A stretch of DNA of 64,000 bases, from positions 1-64,000 of the forward strand of contig JAGHVB010000005.1 of NCBI GenBank assembly GCA_018064525.1, given 5' to 3'. A program made the translations under genes and the position numbers. Below the pieces are notes generated by a model. That model ran no database searches. It saw nothing but the letters and a program-made list of their open reading frames with translations, and had not been told where the DNA came from. This DNA is from Candidatus Treponema merdequi. Lineage in GTDB: Bacteria; Spirochaetota; Spirochaetia; Treponematales; Treponemataceae. Positions 47,101 to 56,495 of this stretch are shown here, in pieces; positions within the stretch are counted from its first letter, which is position 1; every line of letters begins with the position of its first letter.

Positions 47101-50100
47101 TCGCGACTTGGACTTACTTCGATTTCGGCAATCAGACTTGCAACTCTTGTCTATAAAAAATATGGAGTTTCAATAAAAGGTTCACGTCTTGTTTCTGAAG
47201 GAACACTTCGCTTAATTGAAAACGAAATTCTCAAACGCTGGATGAACGAAAAAGATTTGTCAAAAGATAAAGTAATTTCAGAAAAACCTTCTGAACCTGA
47301 CAAATCCTCTGAATCCGGAAAGTCTTCTAAAACTTCTTTCGATAAAAAAACAGTTGAAAAAATTCCGTTAAGTTTTTCTCAGCGGGGAGTTTTTGCAGAA
47401 TGTCTTTCTTCTCCGGAAAACACGCTTTATAACATTCCATTCTGTATAAATTTTCCGGATGAAATTAATGCAAATGAACTTAAAAATGCGGTAACCGAAG
47501 TTGTCCTTTGTCATCCGTCTTTTTCTACGCGTTTTACCTCTGATGAAAAAAACGAAACGATTCAGTATTTTGAAAAAGATTATAAACCGGAAATCTCAAT
47601 AAAAAAAATGAACGAAGAAGATTTTGACGAATATAAAAAATCTTTTGTACATCCGTTTGATTTATTTAATGATTTTCTTTACAGATTTGAAATAATTCTT
47701 TCTGATAAAATTTATCTTTTGATTGATATTCATCATCTTATTTCAGATGGATTTTCAATCGACCTTTTTATAAAACAGCTTTGCGAATGTTTAGAAGGAA
47801 AGAAACCGGAAAAAGAAGAATATACTTATCTTGATTATACTGCAGATGAAAAAATATCTCCTGAAACAGAAAAATTCTTTGAAGAACAGATGTCTGACTT
47901 TGAAGAAGCGACACAGCTTATTCCTGATGTTTTTGAAAAAGATCTTCCGCATACCGAAGGAATTGTTTCTGTAAAAACTGATTTAAATGCTGTTTCTAAA
48001 TTTGCACGGGAGAATAATATAACTCCTGCTTCTGTTTATCTTGCAGCAGAATATATTGCCGCATCACGTTTTACCGCAGAAGACAAAGCGGCAATTACTA
48101 CAATTTCAAACGGAAGAAGCAATCTGAAAATCTTTAATACAATGGGAATGTTCATCAATACACTCCCTTTATTAATGAAGATTGATAATAAAGAAGAGAC
48201 AGTTTCTTTCATTAAAAAAGTTGCCGAAAATTATTCTTCAACAATCGAGCACGAAAATTATCCGTTCTCAAAAATTGTAAGTAAGTTTGACTTTCACGCA
48301 TCTCTTTCTTACACATATCAAGTCGGCGTATTTGATAAATATTCGGTGCGCGGAAAAGATGTATTTGTCAAAGAACTTTCACTTGATAAGGCAAAACTTC
48401 CATGTTCTGTATACATTGTTGGTTCAGAAAAAGATGATGGAATTATTCAGGTGAATTACGACGAATCGCTTTACACAAAAGATATGATGAAAAATTTTGC
48501 GCAAAGTATTGAAAATGTCGTATGCGGTTTGATGAGTAAAAAAACACTTTCAGAAATCAGTCTGACTTCTGAAGATCAGTGGAAAATTCTTGATTCTTAC
48601 AACAGACCGTTCGATTTAAATTATGACCATTCAGATACAGTCGTAAGCCTCTTTAAAAAACAGATAAAACAAAATCCGGATAAAATCGCCGCAACTTATA
48701 AAGAAAAAAAATATTCTTTTAAAAAACTCGATGATATTACAGACTATTTTGCTGAATACATTTACGACAAATTGACTTCTATCACAAAAAGCAAAAATCT
48801 TTCTGAACATGTCATTCCGATTATTACAGAGCGAAGTGAAAATGCTTTTATTCTTCCGCTCGCAGTTTTAAAAACTGGAGCTGCCTATGCGCCGCTTGAT
48901 CCTGATTATCCTTCTGACAGATTGAATTTTATGGTACAGGATTCCAGCGCAGAAATTTTAATTGCACAAAGAGGACTTGAAACAAAAATCGATAAATTTG
49001 GTGGAAAAGTAATTTTTATCGATGAGATTTTTTCTGCTTTTGAAAAAGGTATAAAAAACAAAATTGCGGTAAAAGAAATTCCTGCACCAGAACCAGAAGA
49101 TCTTCTGATAATGCTTTATACTTCGGGAACAACAGGAATGCCAAAAGGTGTTCAGCTCATTCACGAAAATCTTGTTTCATTTACTCACGGTTCTGCATTA
49201 GACGGACTTTATACAAAAGAAAGCAAAACAGCAACTTATGCTTCTTTCGGATTTGACGTAAACATGGCAGATACTTTCTGTACGATGTTGAACGGCGGAA
49301 CTGTTTATCTGATTCCAGAAGAAGCCAGAATGGATTTAAGTTCGCTTGCTGAATATTTTGATAAAGAAGAAATTACCGATGTACTTCTTACAACTCAAGT
49401 CGGCGTTCAGTTTATCAACAGCTTCCCGAAATTAAAGACATTAAAAATGCTTACTGTCGGCGGCGAAAAACTTCCGGCAATTAATATCGAAAATCTTTCA
49501 TACAAAGTTTACAACGGCTACGGCCCGACAGAAAACTGCGCAGGCGTAAGTCTGTTCCATGTTAATCACTGGGAACCAAACATTCCGATTGGAAAACCAT
49601 TTCCTTCGATCAATGCGTTTGTTCTTGATAAGACAGGTCATCGCCTTCCGTCAGGTGCTGCAGGTGAATATTGTCTTTCAGGTCCTCAGGTTGGACGCGG
49701 TTATCTTAACCGTGAAGAAAAAACAAAAGAAGCATTTGAAGAGTGTCCTTTCAATCAATTCCGGATGTATCACACAGGCGATATTGTGCGTTACAGAGAA
49801 AACGGTGATGTTGAATTTGTCGGACGAAAAGACGGTCAGGTAAAAATCAGGGGCTTTAGAGTTGAACTTAAAGAAATCGAATCAATTCTTCTTGAGTACG
49901 AAGGAATTACTGATGCAACAGTTCAGACTTATGAATATGAAGACGGTGGAAAATATCTTGCCGCATTCATCACAGGCAATTCCGCAATCGATACAAAAAA
50001 AGTTTCTGACTTTATCCGTTCAAACAAACCTGCATACATGGTTCCGCCTGTAATAATGCAGATAGAAAAAATTCCGCTTACAGTAAACCGCAAGGTTGAT

Positions 50101-51597
50101 AAAAAGGCTTTGCCAAAACCGGAACTTAAGAAAACAGGATATGTCGCACCAGAAACAAAAACAGAAAAAGATTTCTGTAACATTTTTGGTTCTGTTCTTG
50201 GAATTGAAAAAGTCGGAGTTATGGATGACTTTTTTGAACTGGGCGGAAGTTCGATCCTTGTAATGAAAGTCGTTCTTGCAGCAGCAAAAGCCGGATACGA
50301 AATTGTTTACAAAGATGTTTTTACTTACACAACACCAAAAGAACTTTCTGCATTTACAGATGAAACTTCATCAGACAATGATGCTCCAGATAAATCACAG
50401 GAATATGATTATACAGAAATAAATTCTCTCCTCTGTAAAAATACGCTCGAAGCATTCCGTAATGGAAAAGCGCAGGAAATTAACGATGTTCTTTTAACAG
50501 GTGCAACAGGATTTCTTGGAATACATGTTTTAAATGAACTTATAAAAACATCTCCCGGAAAGATTTTCTGTTTTATAAGAAATAAAAACGGAATCACTGG
50601 TGAAAACAGATTAAAAGAATATCTCCGCTATTATTTTAACAATGATTTTAACGCGCTTTTTGGTAAACGCATTTTTGTTATCGAAGGGGATACAACTGAT
50701 CCGGAGGATTTAAATACATTTTCTCCGGAAGATAAAATTACTGTAATTAACTGTGCGGCTAACGTTTCTCACTTTGCAAAAGATGACAGCATCTGGAAAG
50801 CGAATGTTAATTCTGTTCAAAATTTAATCGCGTGGTGTCTTGAACATGATTCACGACTTGTTCATGTTTCAACAGGAAGCGTTTCAGGTTCTTCTAAAAA
50901 TGGAATTCCTGGAAAAGACTTTACCCTTGATGAACATATTCTTTACGGCGGACAGATTGTCGAAGACAATCAGTATGTTCACTCAAAGTTTATGGCCGAA
51001 AGAGAAATCTATGAAGCAATTCTTAAAAAGAATCTCAATGCAAAAGTTATCAGAGTCTGCAATCTTGCACCAAGATATTCTGACGGAAAAGTTCAGATTA
51101 ATTTTAAGACAAACAACTTCCTCTGTACTTTAAAAGCATTTAAGGTTCTTGAAAAAATAAGTTACAGTCTGATGAATGAACTTTGTGATCTTTCTCCGAT
51201 TGAATATGTTGCAGGTGGAATTATTAAACTTGCGCATACTCCTTGCGACTGTATCTGCTTTATTCTTGCAAACGAATATATGCCGAAAATGGGAAGAGTT
51301 CTTCTTTCGCTTTCAGATTCAGATAAAAAAATGGAACTTGTCGAAGACGAAGAATTTTCTGTCGCATTAAAAGAAGCTCTAAACAATCCGGAAAAATCTG
51401 ATGCGATGAGACCGTTACTTGCATATTCCACAAGCAAGAACGAAAAAAACATTCAGACTTATGGATTTGAAGTCATCGATGCTTCTTACACACAGCAGAT
51501 TCTTTACAGGCTTGGTTTTAACTGGCCGATGACAGACAGTTCATATCTTGGCCGTTTATTAAAAGAGCTTAACGACAATAAATTTTTTGAAGAGTAA
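44200..51597 (+). CDS. Bimodular non-ribosomal peptide synthetase, C-A-T-C-A-T-R
   Basis: 2,465 residues. Domains: C1 (1-420, HHVISDGWS at 125), A1 (about 455-930, LLYTSGSTGNPKG near 582, with Asp631 of FGFDVHM at the Asp235-equivalent site), T1 (Ser974 in GLTSIS), C2 (about 1080-1490, HHLISDGFS near 1178), A2 (about 1510-1960, YTSGTTGMPKG near 1640, Asp1686 of FGFDVNM), T2 (GGSS near 2016), and a reductase domain R (about 2080-2465, TGATGFLG near 2100, YVHSK near 2258). The starter C domain suggests an acylated first amino acid, and R suggests NAD(P)H release as an aldehyde. By eye the 10-residue codes read DVIGIGAIF(K) and DVAGTGGAG(K); I cannot name the amino acids. No MbtH gene is nearby. 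Confidence 0.95.
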   Translation: MKYQLSQAQVNIVTTELNNTSNGSYNIKSLFILDDNVDLEKLTNSIIKTGDIHPLIKSKLIQEDDGTFYFESHDEEKLKIDTQNFSDEKSFYEYADNVPDFLKSPLYRISVGNIGKEKYLFTDFHHVISDGWSLQVFLNDVSDLYSGKIPQSENISNFEITEKEISARKSNQFEEDKNYFSSVLSGADECSSLPLADIYGKTEQHFSSCYKTLDFNKDALTLLEEKLHTTEAKIFTAAYSLTLSKFTGSDQILFSTAFHGRSDKTTERTFTMLVKTIPIFQDISKINSVSDLISQTGKQLSDSRKHTLFSYEEILRKFKLTIDSYFVYHGKLHSPELLLDKKPQSFKELTSNTPGLKFISHLNIIDGKYVLHIEYPDNLFTKGFIENFAECYQNIFSEMLVKDELNKIEICSRKQIETLNSFIPSKYENYDDGKTVVSLFKENVKKYPDLTCAVFKEKRYTFKELDEITDILSVYIANTAEKKDGQGVVSILIPRNEFMIILPLACQKAGFAFQPLDPGYPKDRLNFMVNDASASLVFADPSLKDILDYSGKIILTSEIDGIIQKGIKSPLPVPSKSDDAFILLYTSGSTGNPKGVILEQRNIVAFCSWFRNYYRYNAGDNFACYASFGFDVHMIEIYCALTSGYTCHIIPEEIRLDLIELNNYFEKNKIIGTVITTQVGVQFVQNIEKTSLKNLIVGGEKLVSVNPPENYQLINAYGPTETTIFVTSKPVNEKEENIPIGKPLDNVRCYIVDKNMHRVPFGAPGELIIAGPQVARGYLNRPEKTSEVFIRDPFAIEKSDYLSRAYKTGDIVRWRENGDIEFIGRRDHQVKIHGYRIELKEIEACIREFKNIKDVSVQVFDGQGGEKFIAAYVVSSEKINIEEIKKFISEKKPYYMVPSFVIQLEKIPLNQNQKVDRQALPVPALDSNENAPEESSLNIPLNALETEIKALVSKVIGTDNFGLSDKLSRLGLTSISAIRLATLVYKKYGVSIKGSRLVSEGTLRLIENEILKRWMNEKDLSKDKVISEKPSEPDKSSESGKSSKTSFDKKTVEKIPLSFSQRGVFAECLSSPENTLYNIPFCINFPDEINANELKNAVTEVVLCHPSFSTRFTSDEKNETIQYFEKDYKPEISIKKMNEEDFDEYKKSFVHPFDLFNDFLYRFEIILSDKIYLLIDIHHLISDGFSIDLFIKQLCECLEGKKPEKEEYTYLDYTADEKISPETEKFFEEQMSDFEEATQLIPDVFEKDLPHTEGIVSVKTDLNAVSKFARENNITPASVYLAAEYIAASRFTAEDKAAITTISNGRSNLKIFNTMGMFINTLPLLMKIDNKEETVSFIKKVAENYSSTIEHENYPFSKIVSKFDFHASLSYTYQVGVFDKYSVRGKDVFVKELSLDKAKLPCSVYIVGSEKDDGIIQVNYDESLYTKDMMKNFAQSIENVVCGLMSKKTLSEISLTSEDQWKILDSYNRPFDLNYDHSDTVVSLFKKQIKQNPDKIAATYKEKKYSFKKLDDITDYFAEYIYDKLTSITKSKNLSEHVIPIITERSENAFILPLAVLKTGAAYAPLDPDYPSDRLNFMVQDSSAEILIAQRGLETKIDKFGGKVIFIDEIFSAFEKGIKNKIAVKEIPAPEPEDLLIMLYTSGTTGMPKGVQLIHENLVSFTHGSALDGLYTKESKTATYASFGFDVNMADTFCTMLNGGTVYLIPEEARMDLSSLAEYFDKEEITDVLLTTQVGVQFINSFPKLKTLKMLTVGGEKLPAINIENLSYKVYNGYGPTENCAGVSLFHVNHWEPNIPIGKPFPSINAFVLDKTGHRLPSGAAGEYCLSGPQVGRGYLNREEKTKEAFEECPFNQFRMYHTGDIVRYRENGDVEFVGRKDGQVKIRGFRVELKEIESILLEYEGITDATVQTYEYEDGGKYLAAFITGNSAIDTKKVSDFIRSNKPAYMVPPVIMQIEKIPLTVNRKVDKKALPKPELKKTGYVAPETKTEKDFCNIFGSVLGIEKVGVMDDFFELGGSSILVMKVVLAAAKAGYEIVYKDVFTYTTPKELSAFTDETSSDNDAPDKSQEYDYTEINSLLCKNTLEAFRNGKAQEINDVLLTGATGFLGIHVLNELIKTSPGKIFCFIRNKNGITGENRLKEYLRYYFNNDFNALFGKRIFVIEGDTTDPEDLNTFSPEDKITVINCAANVSHFAKDDSIWKANVNSVQNLIAWCLEHDSRLVHVSTGSVSGSSKNGIPGKDFTLDEHILYGGQIVEDNQYVHSKFMAEREIYEAILKKNLNAKVIRVCNLAPRYSDGKVQINFKTNNFLCTLKAFKVLEKISYSLMNELCDLSPIEYVAGGIIKLAHTPCDCICFILANEYMPKMGRVLLSLSDSDKKMELVEDEEFSVALKEALNNPEKSDAMRPLLAYSTSKNEKNIQTYGFEVIDASYTQQILYRLGFNWPMTDSSYLGRLLKELNDNKFFEE

Positions 51598-51600
51598 AAT

Positions 51601-54066
51601 ATGAAACATATCTATGATTATCTTACAGAAAACAGAAATAGAAATCCTCAAAAAATTGCAGTCTCTGATGAGTTTGGAAGTTTTACATATTCTGAGCTTG
51701 ATGATAAAAGTTCATCACTTGCACTTAAATTAAAAGAAATGGGTGTTGGAATAAAGGACAAAGTCTGCGTCTATGTTCCTTATGTAAAAGAAATTTTTAC
51801 AGGAACTTTTGCTGCAATGAGATGCGGCGGAGTATATATTCCACTTGAATATTCTTACCCGTTTAAAAGACTTAATTACATAATTGAAAATTCCTGTGCA
51901 AAAGTTATTCTTACGACCAGAAGTGCATGGAAAGAAAAACCGTTGTTCTTTCCGGAAGAAAAAATAATTTTCATGGATGATGATTGTAAAACATGTCCAC
52001 CAGTTTCAGAAGATGTTCCATCTGATTCTCCTGCGATGATTCTTTACACATCAGGAACAACAGGAAATCCAAAGGGCGTTGTTCTTCCGCACACACAGAT
52101 GACTTCGCTTATGGACTGGGCATTTATTCACGAAGGAACAAAACTTGACGAAAATTCTGTTGCAGGAATTATATCAGGTCTTACATTCAGTGCGACAACT
52201 TTAATCCTTTATTCAACAATTATGTATAATGGAACAGTCATTCTTGCACCTGATTCTTCGCGAAAAGATATTAACAGACTTTACGACTTTCTTATAAAAA
52301 ATAAAATAACACACACCTTTATGTCTGCAACACTTGCCGCTACAATGGCAGAACATTACGATATTTCAAAAATCAATATTTTTGCAGGCGGAGAAAAATT
52401 AAGAAATTTCAATCCTGTAAATTCAGAAATAAAAATTATAAACACTTACGGCTGTACAGAACTTGGTGCAATAATTTCTGCTGTAATTCACGGAAACGAA
52501 GACCCTCTTCCTTCTGGTCGTCTTTCGCCGGACACCGAAGCGATGATTGTAAACGAAAATCTCGAACAGGTAAAAGATGGCGAAGCAGGTGAACTCATTG
52601 TAACAAATAAGAAAATGGCAAAAAGCTATCTTGATCTTCCGGAACAAACTCAGAAAAAATGGATTCAAATCGACGGCAAAACCTGGTACCACACAGGAGA
52701 CAGAGCAAAAAGAACTCAAGATGGAATCTATTATATTCTCGGCCGTACTGATGACATGATTAAAATCAGAGGCTTTCGTGTTGAGACTGGTGAAGTTGAA
52801 TGTCAGATTTCAAATCTTCTTACAGGAAGCAGTTACGGCGTAAAATCAATTGCAGTTGTTGTCCGAAACATTAACGGAATTGATCACCTCACTTGCTATT
52901 ATGAATGCGCAGAAGACATAAATACAAAAAATATTTCATACATGCTTTCAGAATCTCTTGCTGGTTACATGATTCCTGACATCTGGATAAGAATGGATTC
53001 GATGCCTCGAAATCCAAACGGAAAAATCATTCGCGCAGAACTTCCAGAGCCAAAAAGAACTATAAGCAAGCGCGAAACAATCTTAAACAAGAAAGAAGCG
53101 CGTGTTGTTGAAATTGCTTCAGAAGTTCTTGGCATTACAGATTACGTAAGTCCTGAAGACAGTTTTGTTGAACTTGGCGGAACTTCTGTCAAGGCAATGG
53201 AATTTGCCGCAAAACTTCATGATATTGGAATTGAAATAAGCAGTTCGCAGATATTAAAACTTGGAGTCTTAAGAGAAATTGCTTCTGAATCAAAAATGTT
53301 TGATATCAAAGATGTATATTTCTATTCTGACAAACCGGAAAAGAAAATATTTTTTGTTCACACAGGAAATACAGGAAGTGAAGCATATTACAGTCTTGCA
53401 AAAAGAATTAAAAAAGATTTTTCTTTTGCAGTAATTGAACCATACAATCTTTATCATCCCGACACAGCCGAATACGGAATCAAAAAAATTGCTTCTCGAT
53501 ATATAAAGACATTAAAAAAATATCAGAGCGAAGGTCCGTATATCCTCGGAGGCTGGTGTTATGGCGGAGTAATTGCACATGAAATGGCATGTCAGCTTCA
53601 GGCTGCGGGAGAAAAAATTGAATGCCTCATTCTTATGGATTCTCATGTTTTAGTTGAATACAACGTAAAAAAATTTGCAGAATACATGTATAAAACTGTC
53701 GGTCGCCATTATTTTGAAACCTGTTATCTTTTTGAAGAAATGCGTAAACACGGAATGCTTGAACGTCTGATAAAAAATTCTGAAAACATCAGAGACGATA
53801 TGCTTTCTCATAAACCATCACACTACGACGGAAAATGTCTTTATTTTAAACCAAAAGAAATTCCGCACGATGCAAACGGCAAAGCAAAAAAATACTGGGC
53901 TCTCATGAAAAAGGAATATATAGCCGGCGGATTTGAAAGCTACTGCAGGTGGGACAAAGTAAAAGTAATTGAAACTGCGCACGAGCATGATCTTATGATG
54001 GACAAAGTGTCTCTTGATATCATTGTCCCTGAAATGTATTCAGCCATTTTACAGAGCAAAGAATGA
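51601..54066 (+). CDS. Free-standing A-T-TE NRPS-like protein
   Basis: 821 residues, starting 3 nt after the NRPS stop. Adenylation domain 1-485 (LYTSGTTGNPKG near 150; the GPTE motif reads GCTE), carrier domain with GGTS near 526, and a type I thioesterase from about 580. No condensation domain. Two features stand out. The site that holds Asp235 in amino-acid-activating domains is Ser197 (FSATTL), as expected when the substrate lacks an alpha-amino group. The thioesterase motif is GGWCYGG with Cys653 as nucleophile, Asp680 and His794 completing the triad. A-T-TE proteins in fungi and Ralstonia dimerise aryl-pyruvates, and this one may use a 2-keto or 2-hydroxy acid; that is inferred. Confidence 0.93.
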   Translation: MKHIYDYLTENRNRNPQKIAVSDEFGSFTYSELDDKSSSLALKLKEMGVGIKDKVCVYVPYVKEIFTGTFAAMRCGGVYIPLEYSYPFKRLNYIIENSCAKVILTTRSAWKEKPLFFPEEKIIFMDDDCKTCPPVSEDVPSDSPAMILYTSGTTGNPKGVVLPHTQMTSLMDWAFIHEGTKLDENSVAGIISGLTFSATTLILYSTIMYNGTVILAPDSSRKDINRLYDFLIKNKITHTFMSATLAATMAEHYDISKINIFAGGEKLRNFNPVNSEIKIINTYGCTELGAIISAVIHGNEDPLPSGRLSPDTEAMIVNENLEQVKDGEAGELIVTNKKMAKSYLDLPEQTQKKWIQIDGKTWYHTGDRAKRTQDGIYYILGRTDDMIKIRGFRVETGEVECQISNLLTGSSYGVKSIAVVVRNINGIDHLTCYYECAEDINTKNISYMLSESLAGYMIPDIWIRMDSMPRNPNGKIIRAELPEPKRTISKRETILNKKEARVVEIASEVLGITDYVSPEDSFVELGGTSVKAMEFAAKLHDIGIEISSSQILKLGVLREIASESKMFDIKDVYFYSDKPEKKIFFVHTGNTGSEAYYSLAKRIKKDFSFAVIEPYNLYHPDTAEYGIKKIASRYIKTLKKYQSEGPYILGGWCYGGVIAHEMACQLQAAGEKIECLILMDSHVLVEYNVKKFAEYMYKTVGRHYFETCYLFEEMRKHGMLERLIKNSENIRDDMLSHKPSHYDGKCLYFKPKEIPHDANGKAKKYWALMKKEYIAGGFESYCRWDKVKVIETAHEHDLMMDKVSLDIIVPEMYSAILQSKE

Positions 54067-54737
54067 CAGAAACAACAATATTCGCTTCATACGTATTGCC
54101 GCTAAAAAATCCAGAAGTTTTTCGCCTCGCTTACAATTCTGTTTCTTTAGACCGGAAGAAAAAAATTGACGGTTACCGTTTTGAAAAAGACAGATTACTT
54201 TCTCTTGGCGCAGAAATTCTTTTGCAGTACGCGTTAAAAAAATCATCACCGGATTTTGAATCAGTTTCGGTAAAAATTTCAGAAACAAAGAAGCCTTATC
54301 TTGAAAATTCAGACTTGCATTTTAATATCTCACATTCAGGAGAATGGGTTATCTGTGCAGTTTCTGATTGCGAAGTTGGATGCGATATAGAAAAAATTGA
54401 TACACCATCGATGGAAATTGCTGAACAGTTTTTCTGTCCCGAAGAATATTCAGACATAAAAAAAACAGTATCCGAAAAAGAAAGGAATCTTCTTTTTTAC
54501 AGATACTGGACTCTTAAAGAAAGTTTTGTCAAAGCAACTGGGCTCGGACTTTCATTACCGTTCAATTCTTTTTTAATTGAACTGAAAAATCAAATCAGAA
54601 TAAATCAGAAAGTCGATGACAATAAATATTCTTTTTTTGAATTTAATGAAATCTCCGGTTACTGCTGTTCACTCTGTTCGGCCTCTGAAAAAACAAAAGC
54701 CGAACTTAAAATTGTTAATCCGTTTTCTATTTTGTAA
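54063..54737 (+). CDS. Sfp-type 4'-phosphopantetheinyl transferase
   Basis: 224 residues. The two family motifs are GCDIEKI (106-112, Mg and CoA binding) and WTLKESFVKATGLGL (149-163). It should load the phosphopantetheine arm on the carrier domains of the two upstream synthetases. The start overlaps the stop of the A-T-TE gene (ATGA), which suggests coupled translation. The gene ends in an 11-bp overlap with the convergent SulP gene, so no terminator is seen between them. The family also includes general ACP synthases, but the context fits a dedicated partner. Confidence 0.95.
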   Translation: MTETTIFASYVLPLKNPEVFRLAYNSVSLDRKKKIDGYRFEKDRLLSLGAEILLQYALKKSSPDFESVSVKISETKKPYLENSDLHFNISHSGEWVICAVSDCEVGCDIEKIDTPSMEIAEQFFCPEEYSDIKKTVSEKERNLLFYRYWTLKESFVKATGLGLSLPFNSFLIELKNQIRINQKVDDNKYSFFEFNEISGYCCSLCSASEKTKAELKIVNPFSIL

Positions 54738-56439
54738 TATCACGGGCACGGTTTAATGCGTCTGTGATATTATCAAAAATATTTTCACGGCCGAGTTTAT
54801 CAGCAGTTCCTGTTTTTTCAAGAAGCATGTATGGCTGTGTATGAATTCCGGAAATTACGATTGTAATATTTTTTCTATCACAGGCTGCCTTACACTGTTC
54901 AAGAGCTTTAATTCCACCTGCATCAAGATATAAAGTATTTCTCATTCGCAAAACCAGAACCCTGCAGTTTGCTTCTGCACGTTCTGTTGCAAGTTCAAAC
55001 TTTCTTACAGTTCCAAAAAAAAGAGGACCTTCAATTTCAAACACGAGAACACCAGATGGAATATCAAGATTTTCAGAAGGCTGGTCTTTATGAATTCCAC
55101 CAGTAATGACTGCCCTTTCATCCTGAACTTCTGAAAGATCAATCATTTTTTTGATAAAGAAGAATGCCGCAAATCCGAGTCCAACTTCAATTGCAACTGT
55201 AAGATCGACAAATACTGTGATTATGAATGTGATGAAGAAAACTGTAATATCAGATTTCTGACCTTTCATAAGAGCACGGATTGCACCAAAGCCTGCCATG
55301 TTCCATGCGACATTGATGAGAATTGCTGCTAAGGCCGGCATTGGAATGTATGCGGCATATTTTCCAAAGAACAAAAGTATAAGTAAAAGTGTGAGCGCGT
55401 GAATGATTCCGGCAACTGGAGAACGTCCTCCATTTTTAATGTTTGTTGCAGTTCGCGCAATTGCACCTGTTGCAGGAATTCCACCAAAGACAGGAGAAGC
55501 AATGTTTGCAATTCCCTGCGCGATAAGTTCTGTGTTTGAATCATGTTTTGAACCGATCATACCGTCAGCGACAACAGCAGAAAGAAGTGATTCGATTGCG
55601 GCAAGAACTGCGATTGAGACTGCTGTCGGAAAAAGATCGATTATTGTTTTGATGTTAAAGTCAGGCAAAGTCGGTTTTAAATCTGTTATGGATGGAATTG
55701 CATAATGCGGTCTTCCATCAGCAAAAGTTCCGATTGTATCGCAGTGCAGGTCTGCATATTTTGCAAGAAAAATTGAAGCAACTGTTGCCGCAATGATTAC
55801 GATAATGCTTCCAGGAATTTTTTTAATAAACTTAGACCAGATGAAAATAAATGCAAGACAGACTGCAGCCATTGCAAATGAATACCAGTTAACGCTCGCT
55901 GCTGATTTTGCATAGACAATCATCTTTGGCAAAAAGTCACCAGGCATCTTTGTAAGTTCTTCGCCGAGTACCATCATCGGAGTTGAAAAGTCAGGCCTGA
56001 GTCCGAAGAAATCTCCGATCTGTCCTGATGCAATTGTTACTGCGATTCCTGCTGTAAAACCTGTTACGATTGTATAGGGAATAAATTTTACAAGTCCGCC
56101 CATTTTAAAAACGCCGAGTAAAATCAATAAGATTCCGGCGATGACAGTTGCAGTTGCAAGTCCCGATAATCCGAACTTTGCAACAACACCAAATACGATT
56201 ACAGCAAACGCACCTGTAGGTCCGCCGATCTGAACACGGCTTCCGCCAAAAGCAGAAATACAAAATCCTGCGATGATTGCTGTAAAAATTCCGGCTGCAG
56301 GTCCGACTCCAGAAGCAATTGCAAATGCAATCGCAAGCGGAAGTGCAACGATTCCAACGATAACGCCGGCAATCAAATCGCTTACAAAAGCTTTGCCGTC
56401 GTATCCCTTAATTGAATTTAATAATTCAGGTTTAAACAT
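54727..56439 (-). CDS. SulP-family anion transporter with STAS domain
   Basis: 570 residues. About eleven to fourteen transmembrane helices form the SulP core (IAGVIVGIVALPLAIAFAIA, GSRVQIGGPTGAFAVIV with the conserved GPTGA, then SLLSAVVADGMIGSKHDSN). The C-terminal STAS domain (about 455-570) includes LVFEIEGPLFFGTVRK. The usual Ser/Thr in the STAS phosphorylation loop is Ala here (LDAGGIKAL). It may carry sulfate, bicarbonate or another anion. It runs convergent to the NRPS operon, and its functional link to it is unknown. Confidence 0.92.
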   Translation of the reverse strand: MFKPELLNSIKGYDGKAFVSDLIAGVIVGIVALPLAIAFAIASGVGPAAGIFTAIIAGFCISAFGGSRVQIGGPTGAFAVIVFGVVAKFGLSGLATATVIAGILLILLGVFKMGGLVKFIPYTIVTGFTAGIAVTIASGQIGDFFGLRPDFSTPMMVLGEELTKMPGDFLPKMIVYAKSAASVNWYSFAMAAVCLAFIFIWSKFIKKIPGSIIVIIAATVASIFLAKYADLHCDTIGTFADGRPHYAIPSITDLKPTLPDFNIKTIIDLFPTAVSIAVLAAIESLLSAVVADGMIGSKHDSNTELIAQGIANIASPVFGGIPATGAIARTATNIKNGGRSPVAGIIHALTLLLILLFFGKYAAYIPMPALAAILINVAWNMAGFGAIRALMKGQKSDITVFFITFIITVFVDLTVAIEVGLGFAAFFFIKKMIDLSEVQDERAVITGGIHKDQPSENLDIPSGVLVFEIEGPLFFGTVRKFELATERAEANCRVLVLRMRNTLYLDAGGIKALEQCKAACDRKNITIVISGIHTQPYMLLEKTGTADKLGRENIFDNITDALNRARDITK

Positions 56440-56467
56440 ATATGCCTCTTAAAACAAAATACAATTC

Positions 56468-56483
56468 AAAGCCCGCGGGCTTT
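56468..56483 (-). terminator. GC-rich hairpin after the 2-hydroxyacid dehydrogenase
   Basis: AAAGCCCGCGGGCTTT is a compact palindrome that could form a 6-bp stem with a 4-nt loop. The following T tract is weak, so termination is uncertain. The sequence also resembles a short form of the dispersed repeat. Confidence 0.35.
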
Positions 56484-56495
56484 TCAAGTGATTTT

